NCBI GenBank assembly: GCA_023444055.1
Contig: JAEZRV010000067.1
Location: 1-33,323 of the forward strand
DNA from: Bacillota bacterium
GTDB taxonomy: Bacteria > Bacillota > Clostridia > Acetivibrionales > DSM-1351
DNA: 33,323 bases
Direction of reading: 5' to 3'
In this document: positions 1 through 7,814 of the stretch, one piece after another
Numbering within the stretch: the first letter of the stretch is position 1
Layout: every line of letters starts with the position of its first letter
Translations under genes and position numbers: made by a program
Notes under the pieces: generated by a model
What the model saw: only the letters and a program-made list of their open reading frames with translations
The model's database searches: none
What the model was told of the DNA's origin: nothing

Positions 1-1
1 C

Positions 2-88
2 AGCATAGCTCAACCTCAAGAAAAGGTAAAGAAAAGCTATGACTATATAATACGAGGAGGTACCGAGCCCATGCTATTTCTGTCATGA
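2..88 (+). CDS. Possible C-terminal end of an upstream gene (partial)
   Basis: A reading frame is open from the window edge to a TGA at 86-88, about 28 codons. It contains an IIRGG stretch near the end that loosely recalls the C-terminus of LacI-type regulators, but this is too short to identify. A strong GAGGAGGT ribosome binding site (53-60) lies inside it and precedes an in-frame ATG at 71, so the frame could instead be only a five-codon mini-ORF (71-88). No function assigned. Confidence 0.3.
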   Translation, partial: SIAQPQEKVKKSYDYIIRGGTEPMLFLS

Positions 89-122
89 TGTTTTGTGCGA
101 AATGCTGGGCATGGGCATAAAT

Positions 123-1382
123 ATGAAAAGAATTTTATTTATTTTTTCTTTTATATTGATTTTCATATTCATTTTTTGTGAATGTGAACCCAATAAATCT
201 GACAGCGTAGCTTCAAACAGGGATGGAAGTTCTAATACTTTACCTGTTGTGAAAACACAATTAACTTTACTTTTCTATTATGAGGGGCAGGAAAGATTCT
301 CGATAATTAGTAACCTCTGTAATGTGTTTAATAACGAACAAAACAAAATAGAAGTAATGCCTGAGTTTGTGCCCTTTGAAGATTTAAAGAAAAGGCTTAT
401 AACTGGATTTGCAGATGGTACACCACCGGATATTGTTATTTTTGATAAAGCAGACCAGGCATACTTGGCAGACAAAAAAATATTAGTGGATATTTCAGAT
501 CAAATAAGTGATTGGACGGATCTAGACCAATATTATGAAAACTCAATGAATTCCTGTATGTATAAAGGCGGTATATACGGAATGCCTTTTGGAGAAAATT
601 GCCTTGGGCTGTTTTATAATAAAAAAATGTTCGATGAGGAAAAGATTGTTCCTCCTAAGAATTGGGAGGAGCTTAGAGTTACAGCAAAGAAATTATCTAA
701 AAATAATATTAAAGGTATTGGAATATGTGGACAGGATAGCGAACAAGGTTTTTTTCAATTCTTGCCATGGTTCTATTCAGCTGGAGCATCTATTGAAAAA
801 GTGGACAGTCCAGAAGCAATAAATGCATTTTCGTTGTTAAATGATTTAGTCAAGAGCGGTTCGATGAGTAGGGAAGTAATTAACTGGTCACAAGCTGATG
901 TAATGAAACAGTTTGCAAATCAAAAAATAGCAATGATGCTTAATGGACCCTGGCAGATTTCAGAGCTTAAACTAAAGGCACCAAATTTAGAGTATGGAGT
1001 TTCAAAAATACCAATGGATATAAAATCTGTGACTATTCTTGGTGGAGAAAATATAGGTGTTATAGATTGGAAAAATAAAGGTTATGCGTTCAAATTTCTG
1101 AGATATGTTTGTAATTCGGAGAATGTAAAGAGTTTCTCAAAAGCTATGGGGTATTTTCCATCTAGGAAAGATATTTCTGTAGATGAGGTTTTCGAAGAAA
1201 ACCAGATAACAAAGTTTTTTGAAAATGAGATGAAGGAGGCAATACCAAGAGGATCAGATCCCAAATGGCCTGAAATCTCAAAAATTGTTACCAAGGCACT
1301 CCATGTGACATTATCTCAAACGAAACTGCCTGAAGCAGCGGCTAAAGATGCGCAGGTTAGTATTGAAGGAATTCTTAATTAA
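123..1382 (+). CDS. Sugar ABC transporter solute-binding lipoprotein (first paralogue)
   Basis: Extracellular sugar-binding protein of the CUT1 type (SBP family 1), expected to hold an oligosaccharide at the outer face of the membrane and hand it to the permeases encoded at 3023-4761. From the ATG at 123 it is 419 residues: an N-terminal KR, a very hydrophobic segment (residues 4-18, almost all I, F and L), then Cys19 as a possible lipidation site, although the lipobox (FIFC) is not canonical. The mature part aligns along its whole length with the next gene; shared blocks include VPF, YGxPFG, LFYNK, NGPWQ, LGGEN and AAKDAQ. Longer TTG or ATG starts (93, 102, 111) would put residues before the signal segment and lack a good ribosome binding site. 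Substrate unknown. Confidence 0.88.
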   Translation: MKRILFIFSFILIFIFIFCECEPNKSDSVASNRDGSSNTLPVVKTQLTLLFYYEGQERFSIISNLCNVFNNEQNKIEVMPEFVPFEDLKKRLITGFADGTPPDIVIFDKADQAYLADKKILVDISDQISDWTDLDQYYENSMNSCMYKGGIYGMPFGENCLGLFYNKKMFDEEKIVPPKNWEELRVTAKKLSKNNIKGIGICGQDSEQGFFQFLPWFYSAGASIEKVDSPEAINAFSLLNDLVKSGSMSREVINWSQADVMKQFANQKIAMMLNGPWQISELKLKAPNLEYGVSKIPMDIKSVTILGGENIGVIDWKNKGYAFKFLRYVCNSENVKSFSKAMGYFPSRKDISVDEVFEENQITKFFENEMKEAIPRGSDPKWPEISKIVTKALHVTLSQTKLPEAAAKDAQVSIEGILN

Positions 1383-1430
1383 CAGAGTTTATATATTAGA
1401 TTGAACACAATAATAAAACGTGTACATCAA

Positions 1431-1489
1431 AATAAACTGCACCTCAAATATTAGATTTTAATGTCTAACATTTGAAGGTGCAGTTTATT
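1431..1489 (+). terminator. 25-bp stem-loop between the two binding-protein genes
   Basis: Bases 1431-1455 pair with 1464-1489 with one mismatch and one bulged base, leaving an 8-nt loop. The stem is long and contains the GC-rich block CTGCACCTC/GAAGGTGCAG. It ends in TTTATTATT rather than a clean T-run, so it may stop transcription partially or protect an mRNA 3' end. Its length would also fit a small inserted palindrome. Confidence 0.6.
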
Positions 1490-1561
1490 ATTGAGGTGAT
1501 TCACCTTTGATTTATCCACTTTTCTTAGACTCTTGGAATAACAAGTTTTTAATTGGAGTTC

Positions 1562-1609
1562 TATAATAAACATGTAATAAGTATTATGTTTTCTCAGCGC
1601 GCGAGAAAA
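1562..1609 (+). promoter_or_regulatory. Putative promoter -10 and operator-like inverted repeat
   Basis: A TATAAT stands at 1562-1567 without a convincing -35. Downstream, TTTTCTC (1589-1595) and GAGAAAA (1603-1609) form a perfect 7-bp inverted repeat around a GC-only centre (GCGCGC at 1597-1602), striking in such AT-rich DNA. It lies 65 bp before the second binding-protein gene and could be an operator for a sugar-responsive repressor or a 5'-UTR hairpin. No regulator gene is visible in the window. Confidence 0.4.
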
Positions 1610-1674
1610 GTACCAAATGAATTGATATGAAAGAGCAACTAATTAAAACGAAAATTGATTTGGGAGGAAAAAGA

Positions 1675-2919
1675 ATGAAGAGGGTTATTGCATTACTTTT
1701 AGTATCTGCATTATCAATTGGATTATTTGGAGGTTGTGGTTCTAAAGATGAAACTGCAACGAGCACTGTAGAAACATCTGTACCTACAAAAAAATCAAAA
1801 GTAGATATATTGTATTACTGGGAAAATAAAGATCAACAGAAAATATTGACTGATATAATTAATAACTATAATGGTTCACAAGCAGAAGTTGAAGTTGCAA
1901 GTGAGTATGTTCCATTTGCAGACTTCAAAAAACAACTCTCGATAGGTATAGCAGCAAGTGAACTTCCTGACTTGGTTCTGATAGACAATCCTGACCATGC
2001 AGCTTATGCAGCAATGGGTCTATTCGCAGACATTACAGCTCAATTTGCTGATTTAAAAGACCAATACTTTGATGGACCATGGAAATCTTGTACATTAGAT
2101 GGCAAACTCTATGGAATTCCATTTGGAAGTAATGATTTAGCATTATTTTATAATAAAGATATGTTTGCAAAAGCTGGTATAACAACTCCTCCTACAACTT
2201 GGGATGAATTGAGAGCTGATGCTAAGAAGTTGACTGGCAACGGAGTTACAGGTTTTGGTGTTTCAGCTGTTAAGACAGAAGAAGGTACATTTCAATTCCT
2301 ACCATTCGTTGGATCAACAGGTGGTTCTATGGACAAGATTGGTAATGCTGAGGGTATAAAAGCATTACAATTTTACGCTGATCTTATTAAAGACGGTTCA
2401 ATGAGCAAAGAAGTTATGAACTGGGTTCAGTCCGATCTATTGAAGCAGTTCCAAGCAGGAAAGGTGGCAATGATGGTTAATGGTCCTTGGCAGGTACCTA
2501 CTTTGAAGGCAGATTCTCCAGACCTAAAATGGGATGTATGCTTAATTCCTAAAGATGCGCAGTATTCATCAGTTCTCGGTGGAGAAAACTGGGGTGTTGT
2601 AAATGGTGACAGTGTAGATGCAACATGTAAATTCCTTAAGTATGTAGTATCAGATGAAGTATTAACAACATATATTGATAAATTCGGGTATTTCCCATCA
2701 AAGAAAACTCTTGCAGCTGATAAGAAATACACAGATGACCCTGTTTATAAAGTATTTGTTGAAGAATTGAAATATGCTCAACCTAGAGGTCCTATTGCTA
2801 AGTGGCCTGAACTTTCAAACGTTATTTCTGCAACACTACAAGAAGTAATAACTGGTGGAAAGACTCCTGAGGTTGCCGCAAAGGATGCTCAAGCACAATT
2901 AAACGGAATACTTAAATAA
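1675..2919 (+). CDS. Sugar ABC transporter solute-binding lipoprotein (second paralogue)
   Basis: CUT1-type extracellular sugar-binding lipoprotein, 414 residues. The ATG at 1675 is chosen because GGAGG (1663-1667) precedes it and because it opens directly into a signal peptide (KR, then hydrophobic residues 4-19) with a lipobox ending at Cys21 (LFGGC), followed by a polar, Thr/Ser-rich linker. It is a clear paralogue of the gene at 123-1382, sharing the FQFLP, NGPWQ, LGGEN, GYFPS and PEVAAKDAQ/PEAAAKDAQ blocks. It is better conserved in signal peptide and ribosome binding site than the first copy, so it is likely the main binding partner of the permeases. A stem-loop (2959-2998) separates it from them. 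Confidence 0.93.
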   Translation: MKRVIALLLVSALSIGLFGGCGSKDETATSTVETSVPTKKSKVDILYYWENKDQQKILTDIINNYNGSQAEVEVASEYVPFADFKKQLSIGIAASELPDLVLIDNPDHAAYAAMGLFADITAQFADLKDQYFDGPWKSCTLDGKLYGIPFGSNDLALFYNKDMFAKAGITTPPTTWDELRADAKKLTGNGVTGFGVSAVKTEEGTFQFLPFVGSTGGSMDKIGNAEGIKALQFYADLIKDGSMSKEVMNWVQSDLLKQFQAGKVAMMVNGPWQVPTLKADSPDLKWDVCLIPKDAQYSSVLGGENWGVVNGDSVDATCKFLKYVVSDEVLTTYIDKFGYFPSKKTLAADKKYTDDPVYKVFVEELKYAQPRGPIAKWPELSNVISATLQEVITGGKTPEVAAKDAQAQLNGILK

Positions 2920-2958
2920 TAAAGGTATTAGTTAGATATTAGCAGATTTTTAACACAA

Positions 2959-2998
2959 TTTAATTGGAGTACATAAGAAATTATGTACTCTAATTAAA
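2959..2998 (+). promoter_or_regulatory. 18-bp intercistronic hairpin with GAAA tetraloop
   Basis: TTTAATTGGAGTACATAA (2959-2976) pairs with 2981-2998 over 18 bp, with one G-U pair, closed by the tetraloop GAAA (2977-2980), a stable GNRA type. It lies between the binding-protein stop (2919) and the first permease start (3023) and is not followed by a T-run. Such hairpins between binding-protein and permease genes commonly stabilise the upstream mRNA after processing, or cause partial termination, giving more binding protein than permease. The structure is seen; the role is inferred. Confidence 0.7.
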
Positions 2999-3022
2999 TT
3001 ATGAGGGATGGTGGTAACCTAG

Positions 3023-3925
3023 ATGAAGCTTAAGAAGAGACATTGTGAAAATGAAAACATCGGATACTATTTTGTTCTACCTGCTTTAATTTTTATGTTG
3101 GCATTTATTGGGTATCCAATTATTAATAACATAATTCTTGGTTTCCAGAATATAACTGTTATGACTTTTAGCAATAAGGTAAAAGAATTTGTCAGTTTAC
3201 AAAACTATATCGATCTATTTAAGGGCGGTATATTGACAGTAGCTATTAAGAATACGTTATTATTTACAGTTGGGTCAATTTTCTTTCAGTTTATTATTGG
3301 ATTTGCACTTGCTATGTTTTTTAACGTGAATTTTAGTTTTTCAAAACCAATAAGAGGCTTACTGATGGTAGCTTGGATGATACCAATTACGGTAACTGGA
3401 TTGATGTTCAAGTTTATGTTTGGAGCTAACGGTGGCATAATTAATGAGATTTTGATGAATTTGCACATTATAAGTAAACCTGTTGAATGGCTTGTATATT
3501 CCGGAACTGCTATGTGGGCAGTAATAATAGCTAATATATGGATTGGAATTCCATTTAATATGATTCTTATTACAACAGGGCTTTCTACTATTCCAGCCGA
3601 TATATATGAGAGCGCTAATATAGATGGAGCAAGCTGGCTGGAGAAGTTTATATTTATCACTGTGCCAATGATTAAGCAGGCTTTACAGACGGTTTTAGTA
3701 CTTGGTTTTATATATACATTTAAAGTATTCGATATTGTTTATGTAATGACAGCAGGTGGACCAGTAAATTCAACTGAGATGCTTTCAACCTACTCCTATA
3801 AATTATCTTTTACTGAATTTAACTTCAGTAAGGGAGCAGCAGCAGCTAATGTATTATTTATAATATTATTTATTGTAAGTTTATTCTATTTAAAGATTAT
3901 TAATTCAGAAGAGGAGGCAATGTAA
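3023..3925 (+). CDS. Sugar ABC transporter permease, MalF/UgpA type
   Basis: First inner-membrane subunit of a CUT1 sugar importer, 300 residues. The start follows GGTGG about 8 nt upstream. The protein is strongly hydrophobic with about six membrane segments; the first begins near residue 16 after a charged N-terminus (KLKKRH). The cytoplasmic EAA loop, which docks the ATPase, is visible as ESANIDGASW followed by FITVP around residues 195-217. The next gene starts 2 nt after its stop, so the two permeases are translationally linked and form the usual heterodimer. No ATP-binding subunit is encoded in the window. Confidence 0.93.
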   Translation: MKLKKRHCENENIGYYFVLPALIFMLAFIGYPIINNIILGFQNITVMTFSNKVKEFVSLQNYIDLFKGGILTVAIKNTLLFTVGSIFFQFIIGFALAMFFNVNFSFSKPIRGLLMVAWMIPITVTGLMFKFMFGANGGIINEILMNLHIISKPVEWLVYSGTAMWAVIIANIWIGIPFNMILITTGLSTIPADIYESANIDGASWLEKFIFITVPMIKQALQTVLVLGFIYTFKVFDIVYVMTAGGPVNSTEMLSTYSYKLSFTEFNFSKGAAAANVLFIILFIVSLFYLKIINSEEEAM

Positions 3926-3927
3926 AA

Positions 3928-4761
3928 ATGGAAAATAAGAAAAGTAATATTTTTTGTAATATCATTTCAGTTTTAATATTAGCCATATTGTTGTTCCCTC
4001 TATATTGGATGGTAGTAACATCATTAAAGTATGAAACAGATATTTTTGCACTGCATCCATCACTATATCCAAAAAGAATATTTGTGGATTCATATATTTC
4101 ACAATTGGGTGATGGCCGATACAATATGTTCAAATCGTTTTTCAATAGTACTGTAATTGCTTGTTCCAGTATGGTGATATCAACAGTTCTTGCAATACCA
4201 GCAGCTTACGGTCTTGCAAGGTTTAGATTTATTGGAAAAAAGTTATTTATACTTCTGTTTTTAGTAACACAAATGTTACCTGCAGTTTTTGTATTAACCC
4301 CACTATTTATAACTTTCAAAACAATGGGGATATATGGTACCTATCTGTCTCCAATAATTGCAGATTGCACCATTGGAATACCTTTTTCTGTATTAATCCT
4401 ACGAACATATTTCCTTTCCATTCCAAAAGAATTAGACGATGCAGCTAAAATAGATGGCTGTAATTATTTTAGCGCATTTCTAAGAATAATGGTTCCAATT
4501 GCATCTCCTGGTGTAATTGTTGCTGCAGTATTTTCATTCTTATTTGCTTGGGGGGATCTGGTATATGGAATGACTTTTATTAGTAAGCAGGAATTAAGAC
4601 CAATAACGGCAGGAATGTTTAATTTTATTGGTCAATACGGAATTGCGTGGAATTATTTAATGGCTTTTGGTACTGTAACAGTTACGCCTGTAGTGCTAAT
4701 ATTCATATTCATGCAAAAGTATATCATTAGTGGCTTAACAAATGGAGCTGTAAAGGGGTAA
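3928..4761 (+). CDS. Sugar ABC transporter permease, MalG/UgpE type
   Basis: Second membrane subunit of the CUT1 importer, 277 residues, six predicted membrane segments. The EAA loop is present as ELDDAAKIDGCNYF followed by IMVPIASPG in the second half, the typical MalG position. The ribosome binding site GAGGAGG lies in the end of the preceding permease gene, whose stop is 2 nt upstream. The C-terminus (FMQKYIISGLTNGAVKG) is the classical ending of this subfamily, so the protein is complete. Confidence 0.93.
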   Translation: MENKKSNIFCNIISVLILAILLFPLYWMVVTSLKYETDIFALHPSLYPKRIFVDSYISQLGDGRYNMFKSFFNSTVIACSSMVISTVLAIPAAYGLARFRFIGKKLFILLFLVTQMLPAVFVLTPLFITFKTMGIYGTYLSPIIADCTIGIPFSVLILRTYFLSIPKELDDAAKIDGCNYFSAFLRIMVPIASPGVIVAAVFSFLFAWGDLVYGMTFISKQELRPITAGMFNFIGQYGIAWNYLMAFGTVTVTPVVLIFIFMQKYIISGLTNGAVKG

Positions 4762-4764
4762 TAG

Positions 4765-4827
4765 ATGAAAAATGTTAAAGAACTTATTTGCGGTATAATC
4801 AAAGAACCCAAAGAATTTAAGAAATAA
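4765..4827 (+). CDS. Possible 20-residue small ORF after the permease gene
   Basis: An ATG at 4765 preceded by AAAGGGG (4752-4758, inside the end of the permease gene) opens a 20-codon frame, MKNVKELICG then a Lys-rich tail, ending with TAA at 4825-4827. It has a usable ribosome binding site and starts 3 nt after the permease stop, but nothing else supports it. It may be a real microprotein, a translational spacer or chance. Confidence 0.2.
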   Translation: MKNVKELICGIIKEPKEFKK

Positions 4828-4919
4828 AAATTTTAAATTAGAAATGTAAAGATACGAACAAAAGGTCGCCATATGGAAATGAAAATCGTTATCTAAATAA
4901 GTTTTAGGAGTGAATAGAA

Positions 4920-6926
4920 ATGAAGGATGTTTTTAGAATTGAGGGAAAACGTCTAATACGAGTGTATGATTCGGAGAAACTATGGATAGAACCCTGGGGT
5001 GATAATAGTTTGCGAGTTCGTGTGACTCACCTTTCCTCTATACAAATAGAAGATTGGGCACTTTTACCCCAAGAAGCAAGGAAAGTAGAAATTCTTATAG
5101 ATGAAAATACAGCTACAATAAAAAATGGGAAAATCTGCGCACAAGTTTCAGCTGGAGGAAAAATCTCATTCTATAATCAAAAGAATGAAATTCTGATAGA
5201 TGAGTTTGTACGCAATCGCAATGATTTAAAAGCCTTTTGTAGCGCATTAAATATTGATGCACGTGAATTCAAACCCATCCTTGGAGGTGATTATCAGTTA
5301 ACACTTAGATTTGAATCCAATCCAGACGAAAAAATATATGGTATGGGACAATACCAACAGCCATTCCTTAACGTTAAAAATTGTACTCTGGAACTAGCGC
5401 ATAGAAATTCTCAGGCTAGTGTACCTTTTGCTCTTTCAAGTCTTGGCTATGGTTTTCTTTGGAATAATCCTGCAATAGGACAGGTTACCTTTGGGAAGAA
5501 TGTGACAGAATGGGTAGCCAAATCTACAAAACAACTGGATTACTGGATAACTGCAGGTGATACGCCTGCTGAAATAGAGGAGGCATATGCTGGAGCTACT
5601 GGTACTGTACCAATGATGCCCGACTATGGAATGGGTTTTTGGCAGTGTAAACTCCGCTATCAAACTCAGGAAGAGTTACTCTCTGTGGCACGTGAGTATA
5701 AAAGCAGGGGTCTTCCTATTTCGGTTATTGTAATAGATTTCTTCCATTGGTCTAAGCAAGGTGAATGGAGGTTTGATTCGGAGTATTGGCCTAATCCTGA
5801 AGCCATGATCCATGAGTTGAAGGAAATGGGAATTGAATTAATGGTTTCTATCTGGCCTACTGTAGATAAAACATGTGAAAACTATCAGGAGATGCTACGT
5901 AAAGGATATCTTGTGAGGACCGATAGAGGTATTCGCACAACTATGGATTTCCTCGGTGATACAGTATTCTATGACGCCACTAACCAAGGTGCCAGGGATT
6001 TTGTGTGGCAGATTGCAAAAAAGAACTATTATGATAAGGGAGTTCGTATATTTTGGCTGGATGAAGCTGAACCTGAATATTCTGTTTATGATTTTGATAA
6101 CTACCGCTATCATATTGGACCGAATGTTCAAATTGGCAACATCTATCCAGCAATGTATGCAAAAACCTTCTTTGATGGTATGAAAGAGGCTGGACAGGAG
6201 AATATAATCAATCTTCTTCGTTGTGCATGGGCAGGTAGCCAGCGCTATGGTGCCCTTGTATGGTCAGGGGATATCGATTCAAGTTTTGAATCCCTTAGAA
6301 ATCAGTTCAAAGCAGGACTTAATATGGGTCTTGCAGGAATACCTTGGTGGACGACAGATATTGGAGGATTCCATGGTGGGAACCCCGATGATCCCAAATT
6401 CCGAGAATGTATTATTCGGTGGTTCCAGTATGGTGCTTTCTGTCCTGTTTTTCGTATTCATGGAGATAGAGTACCAGCTAAAGAACCTTTGGGAACCAGT
6501 GGCGGTGGTATGTGCTGGAGTGGTGCTGCAAATGAGGTGTGGAGTTATGGTGAAGAGGCTTATGCGATATTTAAAAAGTACATGTTTATACGTGAACGTT
6601 TGAAACCATATATAACTGAATTGATGAAGGCGGCCCATGAGAAGGGAACTCCACCTATGAGACCACTATTCTACGACTTCCCAGATGATAAGGAATCATG
6701 GAATATTGAGGATGAATACATGTTTGGCCCTGATATTTTAGTTGCGCCAGTATTTTACGAGGGGGTAAGGGATAGAAGTGTATATCTGCCAGTAGGTGCG
6801 GAATGGGAAGATACTATTACAGGACAGATTTGTGAAGGTGGGCAATGGATTCATTGTTCTGCTACGATTGATGTTATACCACTGTTCTTGAGGGATAATG
6901 CAAATATTCGAATTGAAATTTCATAG
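4920..6926 (+). CDS. Glycoside hydrolase family 31 (alpha-xylosidase/alpha-glucosidase type)
   Basis: Intracellular retaining alpha-glycosidase that probably trims the oligosaccharide imported by the transporter upstream. It has 668 residues and no signal peptide. The order is an N-terminal beta-sandwich (about 1-230), a TIM barrel (about 235-560) and C-terminal beta domains. The GH31 nucleophile motif is FWLDEAEPE, with Asp381 as nucleophile; the candidate acid/base is Asp451 in WSGD; the signature GIPWWTTDIGGF follows, and FRIHGDR occupies the substrate pocket. The WLDEAEPE form is seen in alpha-xylosidases and related glucosidases, so xylose- or glucose-containing side chains (for example xyloglucan fragments) are plausible, but specificity cannot be fixed from sequence reading. 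AGGAG lies about 8 nt before the ATG. Confidence 0.92.
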   Translation: MKDVFRIEGKRLIRVYDSEKLWIEPWGDNSLRVRVTHLSSIQIEDWALLPQEARKVEILIDENTATIKNGKICAQVSAGGKISFYNQKNEILIDEFVRNRNDLKAFCSALNIDAREFKPILGGDYQLTLRFESNPDEKIYGMGQYQQPFLNVKNCTLELAHRNSQASVPFALSSLGYGFLWNNPAIGQVTFGKNVTEWVAKSTKQLDYWITAGDTPAEIEEAYAGATGTVPMMPDYGMGFWQCKLRYQTQEELLSVAREYKSRGLPISVIVIDFFHWSKQGEWRFDSEYWPNPEAMIHELKEMGIELMVSIWPTVDKTCENYQEMLRKGYLVRTDRGIRTTMDFLGDTVFYDATNQGARDFVWQIAKKNYYDKGVRIFWLDEAEPEYSVYDFDNYRYHIGPNVQIGNIYPAMYAKTFFDGMKEAGQENIINLLRCAWAGSQRYGALVWSGDIDSSFESLRNQFKAGLNMGLAGIPWWTTDIGGFHGGNPDDPKFRECIIRWFQYGAFCPVFRIHGDRVPAKEPLGTSGGGMCWSGAANEVWSYGEEAYAIFKKYMFIRERLKPYITELMKAAHEKGTPPMRPLFYDFPDDKESWNIEDEYMFGPDILVAPVFYEGVRDRSVYLPVGAEWEDTITGQICEGGQWIHCSATIDVIPLFLRDNANIRIEIS

Positions 6927-6972
6927 ATTTATTTACTTACTCTTAAATTATCAACATATGTAATGGACACCC

Positions 6973-7010
6973 AAGGGCAGTTATCTCAACCGAGTTAGCT
7001 GCCTTTTATT
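6973..7010 (+). terminator. Rho-independent terminator of the sugar locus
   Basis: AAGGGCAG (6973-6980) pairs with CTGCCTTT starting at 6999 (one G-U pair); an inner stem CTC/GAG extends it around an AACC loop. The run CCTTTTATT follows. It lies 46 bp after the GH31 stop. The other strand also offers A-rich/T-rich flanks, so it may stop the minus-strand mntR transcript as well. Confidence 0.8.
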
Positions 7011-7040
7011 CCCCTCAAACCCTTATTTGGTAAGTAGTTA

Positions 7041-7238
7041 TCAAATGTGTTCCAATTCCAATTTTCCGGGGTCTATGTAAGCAACACTTACAATAAAAGC
7101 GGGACCTATAAATTTGAGAGCAGTTCTAAATTTATCTAATATCTTTAATTTGTTACAATTTGTGTTTTTCACAACAGACAATGATGCGGCTTGAGCATCA
7201 ACTCTTGTAGCATAACTTTTTTCCAACAATAATAACAC
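7041..7238 (-). pseudogene. mntH: Truncated NRAMP-type Mn transporter (mntH remnant)
   Basis: The frame encodes only the N-terminus of an NRAMP divalent-metal transporter: a leader, then KFIGPAFIVSVAYIDPG, the conserved first transmembrane helix with its DPG metal-binding motif. In intact proteins this continues NFATN and another 350 or more residues; here it reads KLELEHI and stops. No further NRAMP sequence is visible between this point and the terminator at 6973-7010, so most of the gene is deleted. The start is GTG at 7238 or, with better spacing to GAGGTG, TTG at 7229. It lies about 90 bp downstream of, and on the same strand as, the MntR-type repressor gene, the usual regulator/target pairing. 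The protein cannot transport. Confidence 0.72.
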
Positions 7239-7325
7239 CTCAATAGCTTTTACACTAAACTAACAACTTTAGCTGAGCCTAATTTTGTTTACCTAATCTA
7301 AAATATGTGTAATTATAAAGAAGTG

Positions 7326-7814
7326 TTACTGCTTTTCTGAGTCTGAAAATTCACAAAACTTGTGAGCGGTTTCAGGATTCTGAGCGAAGAATTTATTAAA
7401 AAGAGTAATTCTAGACAGCGTATTAGCTGAAACATTATGCTCTATTAACTCAGTTTCAATAAGTACATTCTCATTAACACCTAAGTTTTTTAAAAATGTT
7501 TCAATTATGTTATGACGCTCTAAAAGAAACTTACCAATTTCATTTCCATTTTCGGTTAAAAATATTATTCCGTATTTCTTGTAATCGAGTAAGCCAAGTT
7601 TTGTAAGCTTTTGAACCATTTTTGTAGCCGATGGGGCGGAAACATTAAGAAGCTCAGAGATTGTATTTATGCGAACATAGCCATCAATAAGGCTATTCCT
7701 GTAAATCATTTCAAGATAGTCTTCCATACCTGATGTGAGAAGGTTTTTATTCTGAGACAGAAGCTGATAACCACGAACGGTGTGAAACTTTGATATCTCT
7801 TCTATTTGAATCAC
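7326..7814 (-). CDS. mntR: DtxR/MntR-family manganese-dependent repressor
   Basis: Metal-sensing winged-helix repressor, 162 residues from a GTG at 7814. The N-terminal winged helix carries MEDYLEMIY and VSAPSATKMVQKL, followed by the dimerisation/metal domain with RHNIIETFL and ELIEHNVS. All six Mn ligands known in Bacillus subtilis MntR (D8, E11, H77, E99, E102, H103) have counterparts here: D32, E35, H101, E122, E125 and H126, with constant offsets. The Asp at the first position favours Mn over Fe sensing. The protein has about 24 extra N-terminal residues; a shorter start is possible because the GTG sits close to its AAAGG. There is no C-terminal SH3 domain. Its likely target, mntH, is broken just downstream, so it must act elsewhere, if at all. 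Confidence 0.88.
   Translation of the reverse strand: MIQIEEISKFHTVRGYQLLSQNKNLLTSGMEDYLEMIYRNSLIDGYVRINTISELLNVSAPSATKMVQKLTKLGLLDYKKYGIIFLTENGNEIGKFLLERHNIIETFLKNLGVNENVLIETELIEHNVSANTLSRITLFNKFFAQNPETAHKFCEFSDSEKQ

Noticed and set aside
4881..4896. cre-like sequence (TGAAAATCGTTATC) before the GH31 gene
   Set aside because: Aligned on the central CG it misses several fixed cre positions; too weak to call a CcpA site.
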